DNA from: Lachnospiraceae bacterium UBA2864
GTDB taxonomy: Bacteria > Bacillota > Clostridia > Lachnospirales > Lachnospiraceae
Assembly: GCA_002350525.1 (NCBI GenBank)
Contig: DEFA01000002.1
Coordinates: 96,669-160,668, forward strand
Reading direction: 5' to 3'
Length of the DNA: 64,000 nucleotides
This document shows, piece by piece, positions 55,775-64,000 of the stretch; the stretch's first letter is position 1, and the number at the start of each line of letters is the position of its first letter. The notes under the pieces are model-generated. The model saw nothing but the letters and a program-made list of their open reading frames with translations, was not told the DNA's origin and ran no database searches. A program made the position numbers and the translations under genes.

Positions 55775-57328
55775 ATGGGTGCACTGACAACGGCTCAGAT
55801 CGGTATAATAGTCTCGATAGTCGTATACCTTGCGGGTATGCTCCTTATCGGATTTATCGCATCTAAAAACACTAATGACGTCGGAGATTTCTATCTTGGC
55901 GGCAGAAAACTCGGACCTTTTGTAACGGCTATGAGTGCCGAAGCATCGGATATGAGTTCGTATCTTCTTATGGGCGTTCCGGGGCTTGCTTACTTTTCGG
56001 GCATAGCCGACGCGGGATGGACTGCTATAGGTCTCGCAGTGGGAACCTATCTTAACTGGCTTTTCACAGCCAAGAGGCTCAGAAACTATACGGCAAGGAT
56101 CAATGCTATAACAATTCCGGAGTATTTCAAGAAAAGATTCAGAGATAAGAGCAACATTACGCTTTTGGTGGGTGCGATCACCATTATAGTATTCTTTGTT
56201 CCTTATACGGCTTCGGGATTCTCGGCTTGCGGAAAACTGTTTGCAAAGCTTTTCGGTGTAAATTATCAGCTGGCCATGATAGTATCCGCGATCATTATAG
56301 TAGGATATACAACAACGGGTGGCTTCCTTGCTGCATCTCAAACAGACTTTATACAGTCTATAGTAATGTCTATCGCACTTATGATCGTACTTTTTTACGG
56401 TGTTCATAGTGCCGGGGGCATGGACGCGGTTATCGATAATGCAAACAGCCTGAAAGGATACCTCGATTTCAGTGCTACATACAATAACAGTACGGGCGGA
56501 GCGGATCCTTACGGATTGTTTAACAAGATCACAATGTTCTGCTGGGGGCTGGGATACTTCGGTATGCCGCATATTCTTCTTAGATTCATGGCCATAGAAA
56601 AACCTGAAAAGCTTAAGCTTTCAAGAAGAGTTGCATCGGTATGGGTTGTTATCTCACTCGGAATTGCTACATTCCTCGGAGTAGTGGGACGTGCCATGAC
56701 ACAGGTAGGTGCTCTTGATACACTTATTGAAGATCCTACAAGTTCATCCAAAGCCGAGACTCTTATCGTTGTACTTTCGGATCATATAAGCAAGAACGGT
56801 TTCGGATATGCACTTATCGCCGGACTTATAATCGCAGGTATTCTGGCTTCGACAATGTCGACAGCAGATTCACAGCTTATAGCTGCTTCCTCTGCGGTTT
56901 CGGAGAATATATTCCAGGATTTCTTCAAGATTAAGATGTCGGAGAAGGCCGCTATGCTTACCGCACGTATAACTCTTGTGGTTGTTGCGATACTCGGTGT
57001 GGTTATTGCGTGGGATCAGTCAAGTTCCGTATTTAATATCGTTTCTTTCGCATGGGCAGGTTTCGGTGCAGTATTCGGACCGGCTATGCTGATGTCTCTT
57101 TTCTGGAAGAGAGCAAATGCTCCGGGCACGATAGCGGGTATGCTGTCGGGAGGAATAATGGTATTCGTATGGAAGTACTGTGTTCGTCCTATGGGCGGTG
57201 CATGGGATCTTTACGAACTTGCACCTGCATTTGCGGTAGCTCTTATCATGATCATTATCGTGAGCCTTATAACTAAAGCACCGGAGAAAGATGTTGTGGA
57301 AGAATTTGAAGAAGTAAAGGCTATGTAA
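55775..57328 (+). CDS. putP: Sodium/proline symporter
   Basis: A 517-residue sodium:solute symporter (SSS family) with thirteen predicted helices. The start GDFYLGGRKLGPFVTAMSAE, followed by ASDMSSYLLMG, matches PutP, and LRFMAIEKPEKLKLSRRVAS and ASTMSTADSQLIAASSAVSE are further PutP-like blocks with sodium-binding serine/threonine residues. It imports proline, or possibly another small amino acid, using the sodium gradient. AGGAGG lies 7 bases before the ATG. Confidence 0.92.
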   Translation: MGALTTAQIGIIVSIVVYLAGMLLIGFIASKNTNDVGDFYLGGRKLGPFVTAMSAEASDMSSYLLMGVPGLAYFSGIADAGWTAIGLAVGTYLNWLFTAKRLRNYTARINAITIPEYFKKRFRDKSNITLLVGAITIIVFFVPYTASGFSACGKLFAKLFGVNYQLAMIVSAIIIVGYTTTGGFLAASQTDFIQSIVMSIALMIVLFYGVHSAGGMDAVIDNANSLKGYLDFSATYNNSTGGADPYGLFNKITMFCWGLGYFGMPHILLRFMAIEKPEKLKLSRRVASVWVVISLGIATFLGVVGRAMTQVGALDTLIEDPTSSSKAETLIVVLSDHISKNGFGYALIAGLIIAGILASTMSTADSQLIAASSAVSENIFQDFFKIKMSEKAAMLTARITLVVVAILGVVIAWDQSSSVFNIVSFAWAGFGAVFGPAMLMSLFWKRANAPGTIAGMLSGGIMVFVWKYCVRPMGGAWDLYELAPAFAVALIMIIIVSLITKAPEKDVVEEFEEVKAM

Positions 57329-57361
57329 TACAGCCTGAAATTAAAGATATAAACAAGATTT

Positions 57362-57405
57362 AAACAGACGCCCCTGAGCATAAACAGTCTCAGGTGCGTC
57401 TGTTT
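57362..57405. terminator. Terminator between putP and ung
   Basis: AACAGACGC and CCTGAG (57363-57378) pair with CTCAGG and GCGTCTGTT (57389-57404), with one mismatch, flanked by T on the right and A on the left, so it probably serves both convergent genes. Confidence 0.85.
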
Positions 57406-57437
57406 CGATTATGAGGTTGCTGTTAAGCAGGTTAATA

Positions 57438-58112
57438 CTAAATATTCTCAATTTGCCAGTCGATAGGTGTTACACCGCCGGCAGTCAGGAATTCATTACA
57501 AAGCTTAAAATGATTGCATCCGAAGAAACCTCTGTAGGCTGAGAGCGGACTCGGATGCGGCGCTTCAAGTATGAGATGTTTCGGATTATCGAGCATGGAT
57601 TTCTTGCTGCGGGCGAAGCTTCCCCAGAGCATAAATACTACGGGAGCATCTTTTTTGTTGACTTCACGGATCACGGCGTCGGTAAAATTTTCCCAGCCTT
57701 TTCCCTGATGGGAAGCGGCTGCATGTGCGCGGACCGTAAGAACAGCATTCAGAAGGAGAACTCCCTGCTCAGCCCATTTTACGAGATAACCGTTATTCGG
57801 AATATAACAGCCGAGTTCGTCGTGAAGCTCCTTATATATATTTTGAAGTGACGGAGGCGTATCAACTCCGGGTTTTACCGAGAAAGACAGTCCGTGAGCC
57901 TGTCCGGGCTCGTGATACGGATCCTGGCCGATTATGACTACTTTAACATTCTTATACGGCGTGAGATGAAATGCGTTGAAGATATCGTCTCCCGGCGGAT
58001 ATATGGTACGGGTGCTGTATTCCTGTCCTATGAATTTAAAAAGATCTCTGTAATATGCTTTTCCGTATTCGGGCGTAAGTTTTTCATCCCAGTCGTTTGT
58101 AATAGGTGGCAT
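57438..58112 (-). CDS. ung: Uracil-DNA glycosylase
   Basis: A 224-residue family 1 enzyme of normal length: the catalytic-water loop VVIIGQDPYHEPGQAHGLSF, VLLLNAVLTVRA, and the DNA-intercalation loop HPSPLSAYRGFFGC. It removes uracil from DNA in base-excision repair. AGGAGAGG stands about 8 bases before the ATG. Monocistronic, divergent from the phosphofructokinase gene. Confidence 0.97.
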   Translation of the reverse strand: MPPITNDWDEKLTPEYGKAYYRDLFKFIGQEYSTRTIYPPGDDIFNAFHLTPYKNVKVVIIGQDPYHEPGQAHGLSFSVKPGVDTPPSLQNIYKELHDELGCYIPNNGYLVKWAEQGVLLLNAVLTVRAHAAASHQGKGWENFTDAVIREVNKKDAPVVFMLWGSFARSKKSMLDNPKHLILEAPHPSPLSAYRGFFGCNHFKLCNEFLTAGGVTPIDWQIENI

Positions 58113-58164
58113 AATGAACCTCTCCTTTAATGTGATATTTTGTATTGTACTATATTTCTGTGAT

Positions 58165-58242
58165 ATATGGGAAAAAATATGAGGTCCGAAATATGAGAAA
58201 AAATATAATATCTGATATGTGAGAAAAAATATAATGTCTTGA
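58165..58242 (+). repeat. Three 26-bp tandem repeats upstream of the phosphofructokinase promoter
   Basis: Units at 58165, 58191 and 58217 share the core TGAGAAAAAATAT (TGGG in the first) followed by (G/A)A(G/T)(G/A)TC(C/T). The period is exactly 26 bases. The last unit overlaps the -35 box. The A-run in each unit recurs at about 2.5 helical turns. Confidence 0.75.
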
Positions 58243-58267
58243 ATGAATTGACGTCAGGTGTTATAGT
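58239..58267 (+). promoter_or_regulatory. Promoter of the phosphofructokinase gene
   Basis: TTGAAT (58239-58244), 17 bases, TATAGT (58262-58267), 63 bases before the start codon. Confidence 0.6.
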
Positions 58268-58330
58268 AGCCGAGTGTGTTTACATTTACATGAAGTAATA
58301 CAATAAAATACATAAGGAGACTTTAGACAC

Positions 58331-59578
58331 ATGAACAATATCATAGTTGCACAGTCCGGGGGACCTACAACGGCGATAAATGCATCGCTCGTTGGAGTTA
58401 TTAAAGGGGCGTTATCAAGTGGAGGCTATGATAAGGTATTGGGTGCACTTTATGGGATAAGCGGGGTTTTGAAAGAAGAGTTTATAGAACTCGAGGGGCT
58501 CAGCGATAAGGAGCTGGATTGTATCTATACGACGCCATCCAGTTACCTGGGATCTTGCAGATATAAGATGCCGGGAATCGATGAGAATTCTTCAATCTAT
58601 GAAAAAATCTTCGGGATACTGCAAAAATATGAGGTTTCCGCATTCTTCTACATAGGCGGAAATGATTCTATGGATACAATATCCAAGCTGGCCGAATATG
58701 GAAGCAGTATCGGAAGCAGTATCAGATTTGCGGGTGTTCCGAAAACCATCGATAATGATCTGGTAAATACGGATCATACTCCGGGCTTTGGATCGGCTGC
58801 AAAGTTTATAGTAGCGTCTATGCTGGAGTTTGCGCATGACACATCGGTGTATCAGACTCCGACGGTTACTTTGATCGAGATAATGGGAAGAAATGCGGGC
58901 TGGCTCACAGCTTCGGCAGCGCTTGCAAGAAATGAGTACAGTGAGATCCCTCAGCTTATCTATCTTCCCGAAGTTCCTTTTAGTACGGATGCTTTTCTTA
59001 ATGATATAAGAGAAGTGATGAAGACGACCAACAATGTTGTCGTTGCAATCTCCGAAGGCCTGCAGGATGAAAAAGGAGAATACCTCTCCGCAACTACCGC
59101 AGCAGAGGATAAGTTCGGACATTCGCAGTTATCGGGAGTCGGAAAGCTTCTGGAAAACCTTGTGAAAGAAGAGCTTGGAGTGAAATGTCGTTCTGTAGAG
59201 ATAAATATTCTTCAAAGATGCGCAGCTCATATGGCATCGGCTACCGATCTTGAAGAATCGGAACTTCTGGGTGAGAAAGCCGTGGAATATGCTCTGAAGG
59301 GAAAGACCGGATACATGACTACGATAGTCCGTACATCCGACGAACCTTATGAATATAAGATTGAAACGGCCGAGCTGGACGGGATAGCCAACAAGGTAAA
59401 GCAGGTTCCGAGAGAGTGGATCAATCCGGAGGGAAATGATGTAACCTCTGAGATGATAGATTATGTAAGACCACTCGTCTGCGGTGAGGTTGATATAGAG
59501 TATAAAGACGGAGTTCCGGTTTATGCGGATATATCACATCTGACGGGAACCGTATGCCACGCGAAAGCTTCTGCATAA
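58331..59578 (+). CDS. pfp: 6-phosphofructokinase, PPi-dependent type
   Basis: A 415-residue phosphofructokinase starting IIVAQSGGPTTAINASLVGV. Two positions known to separate phosphoryl donors are diagnostic: GGNDS where ATP enzymes have GGDGS, and PKTIDND where ATP enzymes have PGTIDND. Both point to pyrophosphate as donor, giving a reversible step between fructose 6-phosphate and fructose 1,6-bisphosphate. The catalytic aspartates in TIDNDL and the sugar-binding MGRNAGWL are present. AAGGAG is about 11 bases before the ATG, a rather long spacing. Three tandem repeats precede the promoter. Donor use is inferred. Confidence 0.9.
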   Translation: MNNIIVAQSGGPTTAINASLVGVIKGALSSGGYDKVLGALYGISGVLKEEFIELEGLSDKELDCIYTTPSSYLGSCRYKMPGIDENSSIYEKIFGILQKYEVSAFFYIGGNDSMDTISKLAEYGSSIGSSIRFAGVPKTIDNDLVNTDHTPGFGSAAKFIVASMLEFAHDTSVYQTPTVTLIEIMGRNAGWLTASAALARNEYSEIPQLIYLPEVPFSTDAFLNDIREVMKTTNNVVVAISEGLQDEKGEYLSATTAAEDKFGHSQLSGVGKLLENLVKEELGVKCRSVEINILQRCAAHMASATDLEESELLGEKAVEYALKGKTGYMTTIVRTSDEPYEYKIETAELDGIANKVKQVPREWINPEGNDVTSEMIDYVRPLVCGEVDIEYKDGVPVYADISHLTGTVCHAKASA

Positions 59579-59644
59579 AAAATTCTTGTGGTTGACAATT
59601 GAGGGCTTCATGTGATAAAGTTCTTTCTAACTTAATAAAGACAC

Positions 59645-59672
59645 TGTGATCGATATTTGATCACATTATAAT
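59645..59672 (+). promoter_or_regulatory. leuA T-box promoter with a 7-7-7 inverted repeat
   Basis: TATAAT (59667-59672) would start transcription near 59679, right at the T-box. Its -35 position (CTGTGA) is poor, but TGTGATC (59645-59651) and GATCACA (59659-59665) form a perfect inverted repeat with 7-base spacing over that place. An alternative start is TTGACA at 59592 with GATAAA at 59614. Confidence 0.5.
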
Positions 59673-59678
59673 GCAATG

Positions 59679-59947
59679 AACGGGAATAGTAGGAATTTTG
59701 ATTCCGGGTCTTAAGACCGAGAGAGCTGTCGGGTGGTGCAAGACAGTGGATAGGAATTCACGAACTCGCCCGGGAGCAGCCGGTTGAAACCGATACTTTC
59801 GGTAAGTAGATCAGGACGGAACCCAACCGTAAAACAGGGAGGATATGTTAGTATCCGATGAGGGCGTGCATTTGCACGAAATAGAGTGGTACCGCGCATT
59901 ACATGCGTCTCTATAGCTTATAAGCAGTAGAGGCGCATTTTCTTTTG
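59679..59947 (+). promoter_or_regulatory. Leucine T-box riboswitch
   Basis: A complete T-box leader for leuA. Stem I contains the AG-bulge/distal-loop region GAGAGAGCTGTCGGGTGGTG. The specifier loop has GAA followed by CTC (59765-59767), a leucine codon, then a purine. The T-box sequence AGAGTGGTACCGCG is at 59883-59896; its TGGT bulge fits a tRNA ending ACCA, as tRNA-Leu does. The terminator is ATGCGTCTCTA (59903-59913) with TAGAGGCGCAT (59928-59938) and T-rich bases after. Uncharged tRNA-Leu would allow read-through into leuA. Confidence 0.95.
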
Positions 59948-60038
59948 AAAATTTACCCGAGTTGCTTATTTGCGAAAATAATAGTACAATGACAGATAGG
60001 CTGTTTAAAGCCTGTCCGGGAAACCAGGAGGTAGCGAG

Positions 60039-61721
60039 ATGAAGAATTTCAATCATTACAGACGTGGCTACTATATGCCACCTGTACAGTCCATGGACTG
60101 GGTTAACAAAGAGTACATTGACAAGGCACCGATATGGTGCAGTGTTGACTTAAGAGACGGTAATCAGGCACTTGTTGTTCCTATGAGCCTTGATGAAAAG
60201 ATCGAGTTTTATAAGGAGCTTATCAGAGTTGGTTTTAAGGAAATCGAGATAGGATTCCCTGCGGCCAGTGATACGGAATATGAATTCTGTCGTAAGCTTA
60301 TAGAGGAAGATCTCATTCCTGATGATGTAACCATTCAGGTTCTCACTCAGGCAAGAGAGCACATTATAAAGAAGACATTCGAAGCAGTTCGCGGAGCTAA
60401 TCCGAAGAATGTAATCGTTCATGTTTATAATTCGACTTCTGTTGCTCAGCGTGAGCAGGTATTCAAAAAGTCCAAGGAAGAGATCAAGAAGATCGCAACA
60501 GACGGTGCGGAGCTTCTTAAGAGACTTGCGGATGAGGACGGCGCAGAGTATCGTTTCGAGTATTCGCCTGAGAGCTTTACAGGTACGGAGCCTGAGTATG
60601 CTCTTGAGGTTTGTAATGCTGTTCTTGATGTATGGAAGCCGACTCCGGACAGAAAAGCTATCATAAACCTTCCTGCTACGGTTGAGATGTCACTTCCTCA
60701 TGTATATGCAAGCCAGATTGAGTACATGAGCAAGAACATGAAGTATCGTGAAAATGTAATTCTGTCACTCCATCCTCATAATGACAGAGGCTGTGGTGTT
60801 GCTGATGCAGAACTTGGTATACTTGCCGGCGCAGACAGAATAGAAGGAACACTTTTCGGTAACGGCGAGAGAACCGGAAATGTGGATATCATTACTATTG
60901 CAATGAACATGTTTACACATGGTGTGGATCCTGAACTGGACTTTTCTGACATGCCTAGAATTCAGGAAACTTATGAGAGACTTACGGGTATGGAGATATA
61001 TCCTCGTGAGCCTTATTGCGGCAAGCTCGTATTCGCTGCATTTTCAGGCTCTCATCAGGATGCTATCGCAAAGGGTATGAAGTGCCGCGAGTCCGATCCG
61101 GAACAGATGTGGACGGTTCCGTATCTTCCACTCAATCCGCAGGATATCGGACGTACTTATGACGGAGACGTTATCCGTATCAACAGTCAGTCCGGTAAGG
61201 GCGGAATAGGCTTTATCCTTGAGACTAAGTACGGCTATAACATTCCTAAGGCTATGCGCGAAGATGTAGGTTACCTTGTAAAGGGTGTATCCGATCGAGG
61301 ACATAAGGAACTTAAGCCGGAAGAAGTTCTTGATGTATTTACCGAGCAGTATATCAACGTAAGCAATCCTATTAAGTACATTGAGTGCCATTTCCAGCAG
61401 GTAGACGGTATTCAGTGTGAGCTTACAATAGAAAGAGATGGCGTTCATAAGGTTTATCACGGACGTGGTAACGGACGTCTTGATGCTATATCAAATGCGG
61501 TTATCAGACATTTCGGAATGAACTTCTCGCTTGTATCTTATGATGAGCATACTCTCGGAAAGAGTTCCGATGCAAAGGCATGCTCTTATGTGGGAATCCA
61601 GGTTGAAGGTGAAGATAAGACTACATGGGGCGTAGGTATCCATGAGGATATTATCGTTGCTTCCGCTTATGCGCTTATCAGTGCAATCAATAAAGAACTT
61701 AAGAATCACGATTTAAAATAA
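60039..61721 (+). CDS. leuA: 2-isopropylmalate synthase
   Basis: A 560-residue enzyme of the long LeuA type: APIWCSVDLRDGNQALVVPM in the metal-binding HMGL-like barrel (D in the DLRDGNQ motif), HPHNDRGCGVADAELG with metal-binding histidines, NGERTGN, and a C-terminal regulatory domain (from about 430) that binds leucine. It joins acetyl-CoA to 2-oxoisovalerate, the first step of leucine synthesis. AGGAGG is 7 bases before the ATG. Controlled by the T-box directly upstream. Confidence 0.97.
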   Translation: MKNFNHYRRGYYMPPVQSMDWVNKEYIDKAPIWCSVDLRDGNQALVVPMSLDEKIEFYKELIRVGFKEIEIGFPAASDTEYEFCRKLIEEDLIPDDVTIQVLTQAREHIIKKTFEAVRGANPKNVIVHVYNSTSVAQREQVFKKSKEEIKKIATDGAELLKRLADEDGAEYRFEYSPESFTGTEPEYALEVCNAVLDVWKPTPDRKAIINLPATVEMSLPHVYASQIEYMSKNMKYRENVILSLHPHNDRGCGVADAELGILAGADRIEGTLFGNGERTGNVDIITIAMNMFTHGVDPELDFSDMPRIQETYERLTGMEIYPREPYCGKLVFAAFSGSHQDAIAKGMKCRESDPEQMWTVPYLPLNPQDIGRTYDGDVIRINSQSGKGGIGFILETKYGYNIPKAMREDVGYLVKGVSDRGHKELKPEEVLDVFTEQYINVSNPIKYIECHFQQVDGIQCELTIERDGVHKVYHGRGNGRLDAISNAVIRHFGMNFSLVSYDEHTLGKSSDAKACSYVGIQVEGEDKTTWGVGIHEDIIVASAYALISAINKELKNHDLK

Positions 61722-61742
61722 TTCATAAAAGGATGTTAGTGA

Positions 61743-62963
61743 GTGGCAAAGGACAGAGACGATAATTTAATAGAACATGATGAAAATGAAAGTCTCGAAG
61801 AGATGAACAGACGCAGCAGAGCCAGGTATACTCAGGTGAGGACCGGCTTTGTTGTCGTTATATTTCTGGCTCTTGTTATAGTCGGTGTTATATTCTATGT
61901 GCATATCAGCATGAGAGAATTTAAGGGCTATAAGGTTCTGCATTCGGCGGAGACCGAGTTCGAAGCCAATGCCGAATATCTTGAATTCGGAGGAAATCTG
62001 TTAAAGTATACTCCGGACGGTGTATCCTACATTAATCCTAACGGGGATACTGTCTGGACAACGGGAGTGGATTTTAAAGTGCCTATTGCCGCGTGCAGAG
62101 GAGATTATGCGGTGGTTGCCGACAGAGGAGGCAACAAGGTCTGCGTATTCAACAAAGAAGGAATGGTGAGCGATAATACCATGCCTTATACTATCTGCAG
62201 TGTCGATGTCGGCGTGCAGGGCGCATTTACGGTTATCCTCGAAAGCGATGAGACCAATTACATCAATATGTATGATGCGAACGGAGGGGAGATCTATACC
62301 TTCAGAACGTCCATTGATAAAAGCGGATATCCTCTTGATATAACCATATCCGAGGACGGCATTAAGCTTTTTACCAGCTATTTCAAGCTTGACGGCGTTA
62401 ATTTCAGAAATAATGCCGCAGCTTATAATTTCGGTGAAGTGGGTCAGAATGCCGGAGCCGACAGAATAGTGGGCGGCTATACATTTGACGATGAGATGAT
62501 CACAAGGGTTAAGTTTGTCACTAACGATATCGTTGCGGCATTCTCCGATTCAAAGATCATACTCTATAATTTTAAAGAGAAGCCGTCTGAGAGAGCAACT
62601 GTCGAATACGGTTCGGAAATTTACAGTATTTTTTACAATAAGGGCTATGTGGGCTTTATAAAGAAGAATGACAGCGAGGAAGAGGGCGCAGGCTATCTTC
62701 TCAAGTGCTATGACCTTTCCGGAAAGGAAATGTTCAGCTATCCGTTTAATATAGAATACGATAACATCTATGCTGCCGATGATGAGATCATCATTACCGG
62801 CGGTAACCAGTGTCTTATCATATCGAAGAGCGGAAGAACCAAGTTTACTTATGCATTTCCGAATATGATAAAGTCCATGATTCCGTCATCGGGATCCAAC
62901 GAATATATAATGACCTTCGAAAACAAAACAGAAACTATAAAGCTTAAGGCGGAGGACAACTAG
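61743..62963 (+). CDS. Membrane-anchored beta-propeller-like protein (DUF5711-like)
   Basis: A 406-residue protein starting at GTG 61743, with AAAGGA about 10 bases upstream. A short cytoplasmic part and one membrane helix (about 37-58) precede an external region of repeated beta-strands (GVSYINPNGDTVWTTGVDFK, FNKEGMVSDN, KCYDLSGKEMFSYPF), suggesting a beta-propeller of about seven blades. As I recall, it matches the DUF5711 family of Firmicutes, whose role is unknown. It is immediately followed by a CvpA-like gene (next base after the stop), with which it seems to form a unit. Confidence 0.72.
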   Translation: MAKDRDDNLIEHDENESLEEMNRRSRARYTQVRTGFVVVIFLALVIVGVIFYVHISMREFKGYKVLHSAETEFEANAEYLEFGGNLLKYTPDGVSYINPNGDTVWTTGVDFKVPIAACRGDYAVVADRGGNKVCVFNKEGMVSDNTMPYTICSVDVGVQGAFTVILESDETNYINMYDANGGEIYTFRTSIDKSGYPLDITISEDGIKLFTSYFKLDGVNFRNNAAAYNFGEVGQNAGADRIVGGYTFDDEMITRVKFVTNDIVAAFSDSKIILYNFKEKPSERATVEYGSEIYSIFYNKGYVGFIKKNDSEEEGAGYLLKCYDLSGKEMFSYPFNIEYDNIYAADDEIIITGGNQCLIISKSGRTKFTYAFPNMIKSMIPSSGSNEYIMTFENKTETIKLKAEDN

Positions 62964-63734
62964 ATGTATTATATGCTGTTTTGCTGTGGGCTTATATTCC
63001 TGCTCGCGGTTATTATAGGTTTCAGGAGAGGTGTTCTCGGAAGCCTTCTGAGAGTAGTGTCGTTTATTATTGCCGTGGTTGCGACCATGGTTGCCGCACC
63101 GATAGTCGTGGATCTGTTATATGAGAAAACGGATCTGGATGAAAGAATAGAGAAGAAAATTTATACGGAAATAGAGTCGTATATTCAGAGACAGGTGGCT
63201 GACCAGCTTGAAGCGGCCGGAGTGGAGGCTAAGGATATACCTGATCTTACTGCCGAAGAGACAAAGTATATTCTCGATGAGGGAACGGACCGCGCTACCC
63301 AGATGGAGATTATTCAGGGAATGAAGATTCCGGAATTGTTCAAGAACAGATTGATCGAGAATAATACGGATAAGATATACAGTAAACTGGGAGTATCGAA
63401 TTTCTATCATTATGTTGCGTCTTATATGACCAAGACCATAATGAATGTGATAGGAAATGCGGTTACATTTTTGGGTATACTGCTTATACTTCTTATCATA
63501 TGCCTGATACTCGGAAGTGTTGTAAGAGAAGTTCCGGTACTCGCGGGCGTGGATAAACTCGGTGGAATGATCCTGGGCGGAGTGATAGGACTTGCTCTGG
63601 TCTGGATATTCATGACTATAGCATCGATTGCGATGCATGACAGTTACAACTCTTTGCTTGGCGGTAATCCGCTTTTGGTATGGCTTGATGAGAATAATCT
63701 TTTTGCTAAGATCATCATGAGTTTCAAGGCCTGA
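62964..63734 (+). CDS. CvpA-family membrane protein
   Basis: A 256-residue protein with four hydrophobic segments (about 1-16, 25-48, 155-180 and 195-220) and the CvpA pattern: FRRGVLGSLLRVVSFIIAVV near the start and GGMILGGVIGLALVWIFM near the end, enclosing a helical soluble part (about 50-140). CvpA proteins are linked to colicin V production and membrane integrity; the biochemical role is unclear. GGAGG is 8 bases before the ATG. Confidence 0.85.
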   Translation: MYYMLFCCGLIFLLAVIIGFRRGVLGSLLRVVSFIIAVVATMVAAPIVVDLLYEKTDLDERIEKKIYTEIESYIQRQVADQLEAAGVEAKDIPDLTAEETKYILDEGTDRATQMEIIQGMKIPELFKNRLIENNTDKIYSKLGVSNFYHYVASYMTKTIMNVIGNAVTFLGILLILLIICLILGSVVREVPVLAGVDKLGGMILGGVIGLALVWIFMTIASIAMHDSYNSLLGGNPLLVWLDENNLFAKIIMSFKA

Positions 63735-63737
63735 AAC

Positions 63738-63752
63738 GCCCTAAAAAAGGGC
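63738..63752 (+). terminator. Weak hairpin after the CvpA gene
   Basis: GCCCT (63738-63742) pairs with AGGGC (63748-63752), followed shortly by a run of T at 63762-63767. A short stem; possibly a terminator. Confidence 0.4.
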
Positions 63753-63788
63753 TTGAAAAAATTTTTTAAAAAAATTTCAAAAAAGGTG

Positions 63789-63817
63789 TTGACATTACTG
63801 TACCAAAGTAGTATTAT
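63789..63817 (+). promoter_or_regulatory. Very strong promoter, possibly of an rRNA operon
   Basis: TTGACA (63789-63794), 17 bases, TATTAT (63812-63817), preceded by runs of A and T (63756-63786) resembling an UP element. No coding frame follows to the end of the window; the 180-base transcribed part contains hairpins such as GATTCTCT/AGAGAA (from about 63940). This layout is usual for a stable RNA leader, but no mature RNA sequence is inside the window. Confidence 0.6.
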
Positions 63818-64000
63818 GTACAAGCTGTCGCTGATAACTACAGCACAGAAAACTTCTGAAACGCTTGTAAATAAAGGGTTTCAGAGATATGAACCTTAAT
63901 AACTTAATAACATGACAACCCCGAAAATTCTTTTAAAAAATCGATTCTCTCACGAGGATCACGAAGAGAAATCTTCACAAAGAATATTCGGATTTAAGAA

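Noticed and set aside
59645..59665. TGTGATC...GATCACA as a CRP binding site.
   Set aside because: A CRP site needs TGTGA-N6-TCACA; here the spacing between those halves is 11, and CRP-type control of leuA in this group is not expected.
59711..60056. Short minus-strand frames in the gap before leuA.
   Set aside because: The stretch is fully explained by the T-box leader, whose RNA motifs are on the plus strand.

Overview
This looks like a chromosomal stretch from an anaerobic Firmicute of the family Lachnospiraceae, probably a plant-fibre-degrading gut or rumen species of the Butyrivibrio/Pseudobutyrivibrio kind. The evidence is moderate G+C, strong AGGAGG ribosome binding sites, canonical sigma-A promoters, a leucine T-box, a PPi-type phosphofructokinase, xylan and xyloglucan glycosidases (GH31, GH43, GH120) and a branching enzyme. 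The genus is an inference. I see no transposase, phage gene, CRISPR array, tRNA or rRNA gene.

Layout. 1-6.7 kb: the start of a SulP anion transporter (cut by the left edge), a GH31 alpha-xylosidase-like enzyme, a membrane coiled-coil protein followed by a substrate-binding/VWA surface protein, and a DUF1622 membrane protein. 6.8-20.6 kb: two operons built on MacB/FtsX-type ABC transporters. One carries a secreted M13 metallopeptidase under a promoter with a perfect 21-bp palindrome. The other carries an Ntn-hydrolase-like (C45) lipoprotein and a two-component system. A cytoplasmic 5'-nucleotidase-like gene lies between them on the other strand. 20.7-31.7 kb: a small membrane protein, then MATE exporter, membrane EEP phosphohydrolase, membrane spermidine-synthase-like protein and a second two-component system, followed by a third FtsX transporter with a surface-anchored Ig-like protein.

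31.8-39.5 kb: a zinc-ribbon membrane protein coupled to a TPM/YgcG-like protein, a GH43 enzyme, a CvfB-like S1 protein, RidA and a small lipoprotein. Next is a DUF3137-LemA operon behind a strong promoter and a structured leader that resembles the yybP-ykoY manganese riboswitch. 39.6-50.8 kb: GH120 beta-helix xylosidase, HflX, a VanZ-RDD membrane protein, S20 with a long structured leader, DNA polymerase III delta, GlgB and an EAL c-di-GMP phosphodiesterase.

50.8-64 kb: a MoxR-DUF58-transglutaminase-deacetylase operon, a PutP symporter, uracil-DNA glycosylase, a phosphofructokinase behind three 26-bp tandem repeats, a leucine T-box with leuA, a membrane beta-propeller-like protein with a CvpA homologue, and finally a very strong promoter whose transcript runs off the right edge, possibly an rRNA operon.

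The two most interesting parts are the cluster of three FtsX transporter systems paired with exported hydrolases and two histidine kinases (6.8-31.7 kb), which suggests peptide sensing, export or resistance, and the Mn-riboswitch-like leader in front of DUF3137-LemA. All functional calls rest on motifs and remembered family knowledge, not on database searches.
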